NCBI RefSeq assembly: GCF_003313505.1
Contig: NZ_QMHO01000001.1
Location: forward strand, 620,001-684,000
Source of the DNA: Pedobacter nanyangensis
GTDB lineage: Bacteria; Bacteroidota; Bacteroidia; Sphingobacteriales; Sphingobacteriaceae
Direction of reading: 5' to 3'
DNA: 64,000 nucleotides
The notes below the pieces were generated by a model. That model saw only the letters and a list, made by a program, of their open reading frames with translations. It was not told the origin of the DNA and ran no database searches. Below, piece by piece: positions 44,344 through 52,328 of this stretch (position 1 is its first letter; every line of letters begins with the position of its first letter). The position numbers and the translations under genes are program-made.

Positions 44344-46686
44344 TTAAAACATGTATTTTATAGAAGCCGCTACGTTTCGAGTGGCTAAGGGGCTGGCACT
44401 TAAGCCCCATACTTTCTCATTGGCAATGTTGTTCACTTTCAGCCCTAGCCTAACCTTGGTTGCTTCGTAAAAAAGAGTGCCGTCAGTGAGGAAATAAGCA
44501 TCTGTTTTAGGGTCTGTGGTGTACTTGTTGAGTTCACCTACGTAGTTGCTCCCTGCACCAATACCGAAGTTTTTAAGTGCTCCGTGGGTAAACTTGTAGG
44601 TAAACCAAATGTTAGCGAAATCGGCAGGGAGGTAGTTCCTGTTTTGCGATACGGTTCCGCTGTTGTTAATACTGCTGTAAATGTTCTTGTTGTAGCCATA
44701 TCCAGCGGTAATGTTTAGTCCGGCAGTGGGATTAGCGCTCAGGTCAATTTCAAAGCCTTTACTTTTTTGCTTGGAATCCTGAAACGAGAAACCTTGCTGG
44801 TTGCTTCTTAGGGCATTTTTTACGTCAATATTGAAGTAGCTTACCGTTGCGGTCAACCTGTTTTCAAAGAGATCGGTCTTAATTCCGAATTCATATTGGT
44901 TGCCCGTAGTTGGTTTTGCATTAAAAGTTGTCGCATCGGGCTGGCGTATTGGCGCATTGTTTTGGAATGCATTGGTATAGCTCGCAAATACACTTAGCTT
45001 ATCTTTTAATATTTGGTAAACGGCTCCAAATTTTGGCGATAGGGCAGTTTGTTCGTAGCCCCCCTCAAAGTCTCCCCTTAAAATCGCAATTCCCTTGTTG
45101 TTTAATCGATCTACTCTAAGGCCCAAAAGAACCGAAAGTTGATCGGTGATATTGGTTGCACTTGATGCGTATGCCGCATAAACGGTACTTTGGCTAGTTT
45201 GAAAACCATTAACCAAGCCTTGCCTTACCGCTTTAATTTTTTCCAGTGAAAGTGGTGAATAAGGTTGGTTGATATTAATGACGTCGGTATATTCTTGGCC
45301 AACGTACGAGTAATCTACCCCTTTTCTGTGAAGCACATCTAAGCCTAGTACAAATTTGTTTTTCAGGCCTGCTACAACAAAATCTGTATTAAAAAATTGT
45401 TGAAATTGATAAGCATAATCGGTAAATGGCCAACTGCTTACTGTTCTTTGGATCGTTGTTGGCGAGGTAAAGGTACTGGTGGCATAAACCAGTTCATCCA
45501 CATCACTGACATTTAGGGAGGCAATGGTGGTTGATTTCCAGCTTGGGGATATTTGGTACTCGGCTTTTGCAAAAAAATTAATCCCTCCACCAGAAAACGT
45601 AGCATCGGCACTTCCCGTAGATTGGTTATACTTAAGTGGTACTTCATTAGTGTTCTTCAGGTTTAATGCCGAAATATTAACATAAGGCAAGTTGCTCATT
45701 TCTGATTTGGTGATTTCGGCATTTAGGGTAAGGCTAAGCCTGTCGTTTACTTTATAAAGCAACGAAGGAGCCACTACGTACCGTTTGGTAAATCCCCAGT
45801 CCATGAAACTATCTTCCGCGTGATAGGCAGCATTAAGTCTAAACAATACTGATTTATCTTCATTCAATGGCGTATTTACGTCTACTGCAATTCGGTGTAA
45901 TCCAAAGCTGCCAATGGTATAGTCTATCGTCGTTTTTTTCTCCTCAAAAGGTTGCTTGGTTACCAAATTGATAAGGCCACCAAATGAAGTGGCGCTATTG
46001 CCATAAAGCGTGCCCGATGGACCTTTAATGGCTTCAGATCTCTCTACAACGGCGGGGTCAATTCCCGACCAGCTGTCGGCAGCTACCCCGTTGCGCATCC
46101 TAACCCCTGTCCAAAATCCTCTTAAAATGGTGTAAGCAAAGCCATTGTTTACTCCTCCAAAAGATATTCCGCCGCCAGGAACATTCCTTAACGACTGCTT
46201 GTAGTCTGTCACAATTTGTTGGTCCATAATTTCTTTGCTCACCGTATTGTAAACCTGAGGATTTTCCAAGTTTTTCAGCGGCATGCGGGCCACGTAATCG
46301 CTCTGTTTAACCGCATATTTATTTTTACCCCCATTAATGGTGATTTCTTGTAGCGACTGGCTGCTTGTCTCCAACTCGAAATTCAGCTCTAAGGTTTGTC
46401 CAGCTTCAACATTGACGTTTTTTTCTTGTGCGGTAATGCCTATGGCATTTACCCTTACGGTGTAGGAACCAGCTTTGATTTTTAGTAAGGCATAGGAGCC
46501 GTCTTCCTTACTTGTAGTGCTATTGTTTTTATTTTTTAGCCCAATGTTTACATAAGCAGCAGGTTGCCCGTCGGAGGTGGTAATACGCCCTTTTATCGTA
46601 GCATGTTGTTGGCCGTAAGCAACCAGGCTTATGGATAAGATAAGAAAGCCTGTTAAGATATGTCTCAAAAAATAGATAGATTTCAT
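44344..46686 (-). CDS. TonB-dependent siderophore-type receptor (second copy)
   Basis: The 780-residue protein has a signal peptide (SLVAYGQQ). It shows the same architecture as its neighbour: regulatory-like domain (IKGRITTSDGQPAAYVNIGLKN), plug (YTILRGFWTGVRMRNGV, VERSEAIKGPSGTLYGNSATSFGGLINLVTKQP) and a barrel ending SIKYMF. The two N-termini are strongly similar while the barrels diverge, indicating duplication with a change of ligand. The promoter and operator at 46697-46751 belong to this gene. Confidence 0.92.
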   Translation of the reverse strand: MKSIYFLRHILTGFLILSISLVAYGQQHATIKGRITTSDGQPAAYVNIGLKNKNNSTTSKEDGSYALLKIKAGSYTVRVNAIGITAQEKNVNVEAGQTLELNFELETSSQSLQEITINGGKNKYAVKQSDYVARMPLKNLENPQVYNTVSKEIMDQQIVTDYKQSLRNVPGGGISFGGVNNGFAYTILRGFWTGVRMRNGVAADSWSGIDPAVVERSEAIKGPSGTLYGNSATSFGGLINLVTKQPFEEKKTTIDYTIGSFGLHRIAVDVNTPLNEDKSVLFRLNAAYHAEDSFMDWGFTKRYVVAPSLLYKVNDRLSLTLNAEITKSEMSNLPYVNISALNLKNTNEVPLKYNQSTGSADATFSGGGINFFAKAEYQISPSWKSTTIASLNVSDVDELVYATSTFTSPTTIQRTVSSWPFTDYAYQFQQFFNTDFVVAGLKNKFVLGLDVLHRKGVDYSYVGQEYTDVININQPYSPLSLEKIKAVRQGLVNGFQTSQSTVYAAYASSATNITDQLSVLLGLRVDRLNNKGIAILRGDFEGGYEQTALSPKFGAVYQILKDKLSVFASYTNAFQNNAPIRQPDATTFNAKPTTGNQYEFGIKTDLFENRLTATVSYFNIDVKNALRSNQQGFSFQDSKQKSKGFEIDLSANPTAGLNITAGYGYNKNIYSSINNSGTVSQNRNYLPADFANIWFTYKFTHGALKNFGIGAGSNYVGELNKYTTDPKTDAYFLTDGTLFYEATKVRLGLKVNNIANEKVWGLSASPLATRNVAASIKYMF

Positions 46687-46696
46687 TCTTTGTTTT

Positions 46697-46717
46697 TATT
46701 TAGATTAATTATAAACT
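46697..46717 (-). promoter_or_regulatory. Fur-like palindromic operator upstream of the second TonB receptor (site C)
   Basis: This 21-bp imperfect palindrome has arms TATTTAGA and TATAAACT. It matches site A (39779-39799) at 17 of 21 positions and covers the predicted transcription start, as a repressor site would. Confidence 0.6.
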
Positions 46718-46721
46718 ACGG

Positions 46722-46751
46722 CAAATATATAACCTAAAGCTTTAATTGCAA
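46722..46751 (-). promoter_or_regulatory. Bacteroidota-type promoter for the second TonB receptor
   Basis: Read on the minus strand: TTG at 46751-46749, 19 nt, then TATATTTG at 46729-46722, an exact TTG-N19-TAnnTTTG match. Confidence 0.7.
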
Positions 46752-46819
46752 AAGAATTTTAGAATTGCATGCTGGCTAAAAACTAAAGGTTGCGGAAAGT
46801 GTTATATCCAAAACATTTT

Positions 46820-48022
46820 ATGGACATCAGATCTAACGAACCGTATTGGCTGGTTAATAATGGTATTTTAAATGCTTACCCTTCTCTAAGAAAAGACACT
46901 GTTTGTGATCTTTTAATTGTTGGAGCGGGCATTACCGGCGCATTAATGGCGCATGCGTGTGTGGGTGCCGGTTTCAAAACGATAGTAATTGATCAGCGGG
47001 AAGTTGCCAATGGCAGCACTTCGGCAACCACCTCCATGCTGCAATATGAAATAGACGTGCCTTTGTATCAACTGGAGAAGTTGATAGGAGAAGTTGGGGC
47101 TTTGGCCAGTTACAGAGCCTGTAGAAATTCAATCTGGGAACTGGAGAAAATATCCAAGGACATTAAATCTGATTCGGGCTTTGAAGCCAAAAATTCACTC
47201 TACTTTGCCGGAACAGGAAAGGATGCAAAATGGCTGAAACTAGAGTTCGAAAAGCGGTTGAAAGCTGGCTTTGAAGTAGAATGGCTGGATAAAAAGCAAA
47301 TCCAATCCAACTATGGTTTGCAGTCGGAAGGCGGAATCTTGTCGGCTGATGGCGCAAGCGTAGATGCTTTTAGGCTGGCCCATGAGCTACTATCGTTTAA
47401 CCAGAAAAAAGGGCTGGAGATTTTTGATAAAACCGAGTTGAAGAAGGTTAAATATCTAAAAGATGAAATTCTTGCAGAAATGGATACCGGGTCAAAAATT
47501 AGGGCAAAAAAGATCATCTACTGCACAGGTTATGAAAGTATAAAGCTCATCCCCGAAAAAATAGTGAAATTAAAGAGCACTTACGCCATGGTTAGCGAAC
47601 GGATGAATGGCGCCACTACCCAGATTTATGATACGCTTTTTTGGAATACAGACCATCCATACTTGTATATGCGAAGTACCGCTGATCATCGACTTTTGGT
47701 AGGGGGTGAAGATGAGAATTTTAAAAATCCTGTATTGCGAGACGCTTTATTGAGCAAAAAAGAGGGGAAGCTTTTAAAGTCCATTCAGAAACTGATGCCT
47801 AATATTAACTTTATTCCCGATTTTGCGTGGTGCGGCACTTTTGGCGAAACCAAGGATGGATTGCCCTACATCGGGAGCCATCCCAAATTCCCAAACAGCT
47901 ATTTCTGCTTGGGATTTGGAGGAAATGGAATAACTTTTTCTGTAATTGGAGCAAATATGCTGGTAGGGATGCTACAAAATGAGATAGATCCCCTTGCTTA
48001 TTTCTTTAGGTTTGGCAGGTAA
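46820..48022 (+). CDS. FAD-dependent amino-acid/amine-type oxidoreductase (DAO fold)
   Basis: The protein has 400 residues from the ATG at 46820; a TTG at 46790 in frame is less likely. An N-terminal FAD-binding GxGxxG motif (LLIVGAGITGALMAHACVGAG) is followed by SATTSMLQYEID. The C-terminal segment FLFNAIA-type equivalent reads YFCLGFGGNGITFSVIG. DAO-family flavoenzymes oxidise amines or amino acids. It is divergent from the second TonB receptor; its stop is immediately adjacent to the stop of the convergent DUF4397 gene. Confidence 0.8.
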   Translation: MDIRSNEPYWLVNNGILNAYPSLRKDTVCDLLIVGAGITGALMAHACVGAGFKTIVIDQREVANGSTSATTSMLQYEIDVPLYQLEKLIGEVGALASYRACRNSIWELEKISKDIKSDSGFEAKNSLYFAGTGKDAKWLKLEFEKRLKAGFEVEWLDKKQIQSNYGLQSEGGILSADGASVDAFRLAHELLSFNQKKGLEIFDKTELKKVKYLKDEILAEMDTGSKIRAKKIIYCTGYESIKLIPEKIVKLKSTYAMVSERMNGATTQIYDTLFWNTDHPYLYMRSTADHRLLVGGEDENFKNPVLRDALLSKKEGKLLKSIQKLMPNINFIPDFAWCGTFGETKDGLPYIGSHPKFPNSYFCLGFGGNGITFSVIGANMLVGMLQNEIDPLAYFFRFGR

Positions 48023-48727
48023 TTATTGGTGTGTAATAATTTGTCCGTTGAAAGCTCTTTCGTTAGTGCCAGGATTAACTTTACCGCCAGCAATTACAGT
48101 ATAGAATGTACCCTTTACCAATGTTTTGTTAACGGTAGCATTAACGGTAGTTGTTGCAGCGGCTTTAATTTCTAAATTCTTTTCTCCTGGATCAACGGCC
48201 ACAAACCCGCTGTAGGCTTTATAGGCTTTATTGCTGGCAAGATTGGTTGTTGCATCTTTAATGCCTAAATCCAAGGCGGCAGCATCTGGAGAAAGGTTGA
48301 TAAAGCGCACATAGGCTTTTTCAGTAGAGGTATTGGAGAAATCATCCGCTAAAAGCAAACCATCGAAATTATCGCTGGTGCCTACCAGGTATAAAGTTGA
48401 AAAAGCACTATTGGCAATAGAGATATTACTCTTTGTATAGGCCGATGCTGTTTCTCCTGCTACGGTGAATTTAACGGTATAGCTCCCCACATTTAGCCTA
48501 GAGTATTTGACCCCTCCGGCATAGGGAAGTGCTGCGCTATTTATTTTAGAGTCGTTAATATAAGCATCATACGTACCCAAGGTAGGAGAGATATTGTAAA
48601 CGCTTAAAGATCCGGTATCAACCACAGTTGTGTCATTTTTCCCGCAGGCAAACAATAGTGTAATTGTTGCCATGGTAAATAGCGCATATAATGCCTTAAG
48701 AGAGGATTTCGTATAAGTTTTATTCAT
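48023..48727 (-). CDS. DUF4397-domain lipoprotein
   Basis: The 234-residue protein has a lipobox Cys at about 28 (LLFACGKND). The DUF4397 beta domain shows VYNISPTLGTYDAYINDSKI, GGVKYSRLNVGSYTVKFT and VRFINLSPDAAALDLGI. It is a surface or periplasmic lipoprotein of unknown role. Its stop (48023-48025 on the minus strand) abuts the FAD oxidoreductase stop with no spacer. Confidence 0.85.
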   Translation of the reverse strand: MNKTYTKSSLKALYALFTMATITLLFACGKNDTTVVDTGSLSVYNISPTLGTYDAYINDSKINSAALPYAGGVKYSRLNVGSYTVKFTVAGETASAYTKSNISIANSAFSTLYLVGTSDNFDGLLLADDFSNTSTEKAYVRFINLSPDAAALDLGIKDATTNLASNKAYKAYSGFVAVDPGEKNLEIKAAATTTVNATVNKTLVKGTFYTVIAGGKVNPGTNERAFNGQIITHQ

Positions 48728-48771
48728 GTTAAAGATTTGATGGCCATTTAGCCCTGCCCTAAAATATATTT

Positions 48772-48779
48772 CAAATATA
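48772..48779 (-). promoter_or_regulatory. Possible -7 element for the DUF4397 gene
   Basis: The minus strand reads TATATTTG, an exact TAnnTTTG, 45 nt upstream of the start codon. No matching TTG is seen at the expected -33 distance. Confidence 0.35.
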
Positions 48780-48976
48780 CAAATATTGGTTTTATCGATT
48801 TTATTCCGATGTTAAACTTTGTTAAATAAAGGATTGCCGGAGTAAATACCCTGCATCATACCTTTGATACGCAATAAGCCGCTGTTTCGCTACAAACGAA
48901 GGCTAAATTCGCTAACATGTTTACTTGGCAGCGGGTTAAGGAATGTTAAACAAAATGTAAAAAAATACGAATTATA

Positions 48977-49007
48977 TTGCACAACTCAATTTTTATTTAA
49001 ACCTTTG
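48977..49007 (+). promoter_or_regulatory. Candidate promoter of the arginine operon
   Basis: TTG at 48977-48979, 20 nt, then AACCTTTG at 49000-49007 (consensus TAnnTTTG, one mismatch). Transcription would start near 49014, about 30 nt before the 44-codon ORF and 260 nt before the GNAT gene, leaving a long leader. Confidence 0.55.
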
Positions 49008-49045
49008 CGGCACAATCAATTCAATAGGATTGATTTTATCAGAAA

Positions 49046-49180
49046 ATGAGTAAACAAATTATCCATAAATTATCTGTTTTAGAGGCCAAGAACATGGCCC
49101 CTAACGGCTATTTTATTGAACGTTTACGACCCGTATTCCAAATCACCACAAGTCGGCAACTCTTTACGCCGCGGATTTAA
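49046..49180 (+). CDS. 44-codon leader ORF upstream of the arginine operon
   Basis: The ATG at 49046 follows an A-rich stretch. The 44-residue product starts MSKQIIHKLSVLEAKNMAPN and ends TSRQLFTPRI. Four of its last 18 residues are Arg (codons CGT, CGA, CGG, CGG). It sits between the candidate promoter and the GNAT gene and is followed by the small palindromes CCCTAGGG and TGAGGA-N5-TCCTCA (49208-49224). It could be a leader peptide sensing arginyl-tRNA or a small functional protein. No family is recognised and no T-run terminator follows, so attenuation is speculative. Confidence 0.45.
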   Translation: MSKQIIHKLSVLEAKNMAPNGYFIERLRPVFQITTSRQLFTPRI

Positions 49181-49272
49181 GTCATACCCCTAGGGAACTT
49201 AAACCCATGAGGAATTGATCCTCAATAAAAACCCAATTAACAAGAATACCATATTTTTTCGTTAAAGAATTA

Positions 49273-49971
49273 ATGAATAATAACGATTTTATAGTGCAAG
49301 TTGCACTTCCTGAACATCGTGTTTTTGCTGAAGAAATAGTTGAAGAAATGGCCGAATCAGCAAAGGCTAGAGGAACAGGTATCGCTAAACGTTCGCCAGA
49401 ATATGTAGCTGGCAAAATGCAGGAAGGTAAGTCGGTAATCGCTTTCCACAAGGATGGCACGTGGGCCGGATTTTGCTACATCGAAACCTGGAGCCATGGC
49501 CAGTTTGTGGCCAATTCAGGCTTAATTGTAAGTCCTAAATTCAGGAAAGCAGGATTGGCCAAAGCCATTAAAGAGGAAATCTTTGCCTTATCAAGAAAAT
49601 TATATCCAAAGGCCAAAATCTTTGGTTTAACTACGGGTCTGGCCGTCATGAAGATCAACTCTGATTTAGGCTATGAGCCGGTAACCTACTCGGAACTTAC
49701 GCAGGACGAAGAATTTTGGAAAGGTTGCCAAAGCTGTGTCAACTTCGAGATCCTTAAAATGAAGGAACGTAAAAACTGCATGTGTACTGCAATGCTGTAC
49801 GATCCAAAGGAGAAAAAACACGAAGCAGCCAAAGAGTTTGCCGAAGAGCTGCAGAAAAAGCCTAAGCTTTATGAAAGATTTATGCGTATCAAACAGCGTT
49901 TAATCGAAAAAAATAAAGGAGGTAGCGACCTTAAATCACTATTGTTGTTTTTGGCATTTTTAAATAAATAG
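49273..49971 (+). CDS. GNAT N-acyltransferase with Cys cluster, probable glutamate N-acyltransferase of the arginine pathway
   Basis: The 232-residue protein has a GNAT core (about 8-150) with the acyl-CoA loop VSPKFRKAGLAKAI (about 86-99). An unusual CQSC-x13-CMC cluster follows (Cys152, 155, 169, 171) with a helical Lys-rich C-terminus. Being the first enzyme gene of a complete argG-C-D-F'-B-E set that lacks argA and argJ, it probably acylates glutamate. The succinyl-type ArgF' suggests succinyl-CoA could be the donor. The four Cys could hold zinc, an inference. It starts 92 nt after the leader ORF and 88 nt before argG. Confidence 0.72.
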   Translation: MNNNDFIVQVALPEHRVFAEEIVEEMAESAKARGTGIAKRSPEYVAGKMQEGKSVIAFHKDGTWAGFCYIETWSHGQFVANSGLIVSPKFRKAGLAKAIKEEIFALSRKLYPKAKIFGLTTGLAVMKINSDLGYEPVTYSELTQDEEFWKGCQSCVNFEILKMKERKNCMCTAMLYDPKEKKHEAAKEFAEELQKKPKLYERFMRIKQRLIEKNKGGSDLKSLLLFLAFLNK

Positions 49972-50017
49972 AATACAAATAAATATTAATGAGCCACTTA
50001 TAGATATTTTAATGCGT

Positions 50018-50027
50018 CTAAGCTTAG
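50018..50027. repeat. 10-bp palindrome in the GNAT-argG gap
   Basis: CTAAGCTTAG is a perfect palindrome next to a near-copy TCTAAGG (50031-50037), in the 88-nt gap between the GNAT and argG genes. Confidence 0.4.
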
Positions 50028-50059
50028 GTGTCTAAGGTGGTAAAATAAATAAATACAAG

Positions 50060-51250
50060 ATGAAGAAAAAAGTTGTTTTAGCATTTAGCGGAGGTTTAGA
50101 TACCTCATTCTGTTGCATTCATTTAACAAAGGACAGAAATTTGGAAGTACACTCGGTGGTGGTAAATACCGGTGGTTTTTCTGAAGAAGAGCTAAAGGAA
50201 ATTGAAGCACGGGCTTATGCTTTAGGGGTGGCGTCGCACGCTGCGGTTGACGAAACCGAGAACTATTACAACGATAGCATCAAGTATTTGATTTTTGGGA
50301 ACGTGCTGAAAAATGCCACCTATCCATTGTCGGTAAGTGCCGAGCGTGTTTGCCAAGCTACGGCAATTGCCAATTATGTGAAGAAAATTGGTGCTGATTA
50401 TGTGGCTCACGGTAGCACTGGAGCAGGAAATGATCAGGTTCGTTTCGATATGATTTTCAACATCCTGATCCCTAATGTAGAAATCATTACCCCAATTAGA
50501 GATTTGAAATTATCACGCGAAGCGGAAATTGAGTATTTAGCTAAACACGGGGTTATATATACCGCAGAGAAGGCAAAATATTCAATCAACAAGGGCTTGT
50601 GGGGCACTTCGGTAGGCGGTGCAGAAACATTGACTTCTAACCAAACCTTGCCAGAAAGTGCTTGGCCAACTCAAGTAACCGAAACCGAGCCTAAGAAAGT
50701 AGAATTGACTTTTGAAAAAGGTGAATTGGTTGCTGTTGATGGTGAGAAATTGGCGCCGGTAAGAGCTATCCAAAAATTGCAGGCCATTGCCGCACCTTTT
50801 GGCGTTGGGCGTGATATTCACGTGGGCGATACCATTATTGGCATTAAAGGCCGCGTAGGTTTTGAGGCGGCAGGGCCGATGGTGATCATCAAAGCGCACC
50901 ATGCTTTGGAGAAACACACCTTAACCAAATGGCAGTTGAGCTGGAAAGAAAACCTGTCATCATTTTATGGCAACTGGCTGCACGAAGGCCAATTCCACGA
51001 TCCAATTATGAGAGACATGGAGGCTTTCTTAAGTTCGACACAAAGCACCGTTAATGGAAAAGTGTTTGTTGAGTTGTTGCCTTATCGTTTCCATATCATC
51101 GGTATCGAAAGTGCCAATGATTTAATGAGCAATAAATTTGGCAGCTACGGCGAAATGAACAACGCTTGGTCTGGAGAAGATGTAAAAGGTTTCTCTAAAA
51201 TATTTGGCAACCAGGTAATGATTTGGCATAAAGTAAACGGAGAGAAGTAA
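50060..51250 (+). CDS. argG: Argininosuccinate synthase
   Basis: The 396-residue protein has the N-type ATP pyrophosphatase loop FSGGLDTSFC (about 8-17), YVAHGSTGAGNDQVRFD and SINKGLWGTSVGG. It joins citrulline and aspartate with ATP to give argininosuccinate, the penultimate step of arginine synthesis. Length is normal for the family (about 400). It lies second in the operon; argC follows after a 36-nt gap filled by a palindrome. Confidence 0.97.
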   Translation: MKKKVVLAFSGGLDTSFCCIHLTKDRNLEVHSVVVNTGGFSEEELKEIEARAYALGVASHAAVDETENYYNDSIKYLIFGNVLKNATYPLSVSAERVCQATAIANYVKKIGADYVAHGSTGAGNDQVRFDMIFNILIPNVEIITPIRDLKLSREAEIEYLAKHGVIYTAEKAKYSINKGLWGTSVGGAETLTSNQTLPESAWPTQVTETEPKKVELTFEKGELVAVDGEKLAPVRAIQKLQAIAAPFGVGRDIHVGDTIIGIKGRVGFEAAGPMVIIKAHHALEKHTLTKWQLSWKENLSSFYGNWLHEGQFHDPIMRDMEAFLSSTQSTVNGKVFVELLPYRFHIIGIESANDLMSNKFGSYGEMNNAWSGEDVKGFSKIFGNQVMIWHKVNGEK

Positions 51251-51341
51251 CCCCAACCCCCAAAGGGGGCTTAACCCAAATTTAATATGGAACAAAGTAT
51301 TAACGATATAAAATCAAAGTCTCCTTCAGGGGATTTAGGGG
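51251..51341. repeat. Pair of inverted C-rich repeats flanking the argC start codon
   Basis: CCCCAACCCCCAAAGGGGG lies at 51252-51270 and an imperfect inverted relative CTCCTTCAGGGGATTTAGGGG at 51320-51340. The argC ATG (51287) lies between them. They look like a doublet of a dispersed Bacteroidota intergenic repeat (from memory, not searched). The downstream copy encodes residues 12-18 of the argC frame. Confidence 0.6.
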
Positions 51342-52318
51342 TGATAAAAGCAGGAATTATTGGAGGAGCAGGATACACGGGCGGAGAGATGTTGCGTATT
51401 TTGGTAAACCACCCACAAGTAGCAATTGCTTTTGTAAATAGCAGCAGCAACGCTGGCAACCTAGTTTCGGATGTGCATACCGATTTGTTTGGGGATACAG
51501 ACCTGAAATTTACTGACCAAATTTTGCAGGATATCGACGTGCTATTTTTATGCGTTGGTCATGGAGATGCCAAGAAATTTTTGGACGCAAATCCGATAAA
51601 CGAAAAAGTTAAAATCATCGATTTATCGCAAGACTTTAGGTTAGCTCAAAACTCGCAACTCGCAGCCCGTAACTTTATTTACGGTTTGCCAGAATTGAAT
51701 AAAGACAAAATCGCTTCTGCGAAAAATGTAGCCAACCCAGGTTGCTTTGCCACTTGTATCCAATTGGGCTTATTGCCGTTGGCTTCAAAAGGCTTGTTGC
51801 AAAGCGAAGTACATATCAATGCCACTACAGGCTCTACAGGTGCAGGTCAAAGTTTGAGTAAAACTTCACATTTTAGCTGGAGAAACAACAACCTTTCGGT
51901 TTATAAGGCTTTCGAACATCAGCATTTAAATGAAATTGGGGAGAGTTTAGTCCAATTGCAGGGCGAAGTAAAGGAAGCTTTAAACTTCATCCCACAACGT
52001 GGCGATTTCACCAGGGGGATTTTGGCTGCGATGTACATTGAAAGCGATTTGACCGAAGAAGCTGCATACGAGCTTTATGAAAGTTATTATGCCAGCCATC
52101 CATTTACCCATGTAAGCCGGAAAAACATTGATTTAAAGCAGGTGGTAAATACCAACAAATGCCTGATCCATTTAGAAAAACATGGCAATAAGTTATTTAT
52201 CATCAGCATTATCGATAACCTTTTAAAAGGTGCTAGCGGACAAGCCGTTCAGAATATGAACTTAATGTTTGGCTTGGACGAAACAGCAGGGCTAAAATTG
52301 AAAGCGGCTAATTTTTGA
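51287..52318 (+). CDS. argC: N-acetyl(succinyl)-gamma-glutamyl-phosphate reductase
   Basis: The protein has 343 residues from the ATG at 51287. The Rossmann motif AGIIGGAGYTGGEML normally begins the enzyme, yet here it starts at residue 21, after an 18-residue extension encoded by an intergenic repeat. A GTG at 51341, just before IKAGIIGG, is an alternative start (325 residues). The catalytic Cys is C153 (NPGCFATC; C135 from the GTG). It reduces N-acyl-glutamyl phosphate to the semialdehyde using NADPH. Confidence 0.95.
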   Translation: MEQSINDIKSKSPSGDLGVIKAGIIGGAGYTGGEMLRILVNHPQVAIAFVNSSSNAGNLVSDVHTDLFGDTDLKFTDQILQDIDVLFLCVGHGDAKKFLDANPINEKVKIIDLSQDFRLAQNSQLAARNFIYGLPELNKDKIASAKNVANPGCFATCIQLGLLPLASKGLLQSEVHINATTGSTGAGQSLSKTSHFSWRNNNLSVYKAFEHQHLNEIGESLVQLQGEVKEALNFIPQRGDFTRGILAAMYIESDLTEEAAYELYESYYASHPFTHVSRKNIDLKQVVNTNKCLIHLEKHGNKLFIISIIDNLLKGASGQAVQNMNLMFGLDETAGLKLKAANF

Positions 52319-52328
52319 AAGGTAAAAA

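Noticed and set aside
48864-49049. 61-codon plus-strand frame ending just inside the leader ORF
   Set aside because: Starts at a non-ATG codon, covers the candidate promoter, and encodes a very basic unstructured product.
49208-49224. Rho-independent attenuator in the arginine leader
   Set aside because: The TGAGGA/TCCTCA stem is short and followed by A-rich, not T-rich, sequence, so an intrinsic terminator is not supported.
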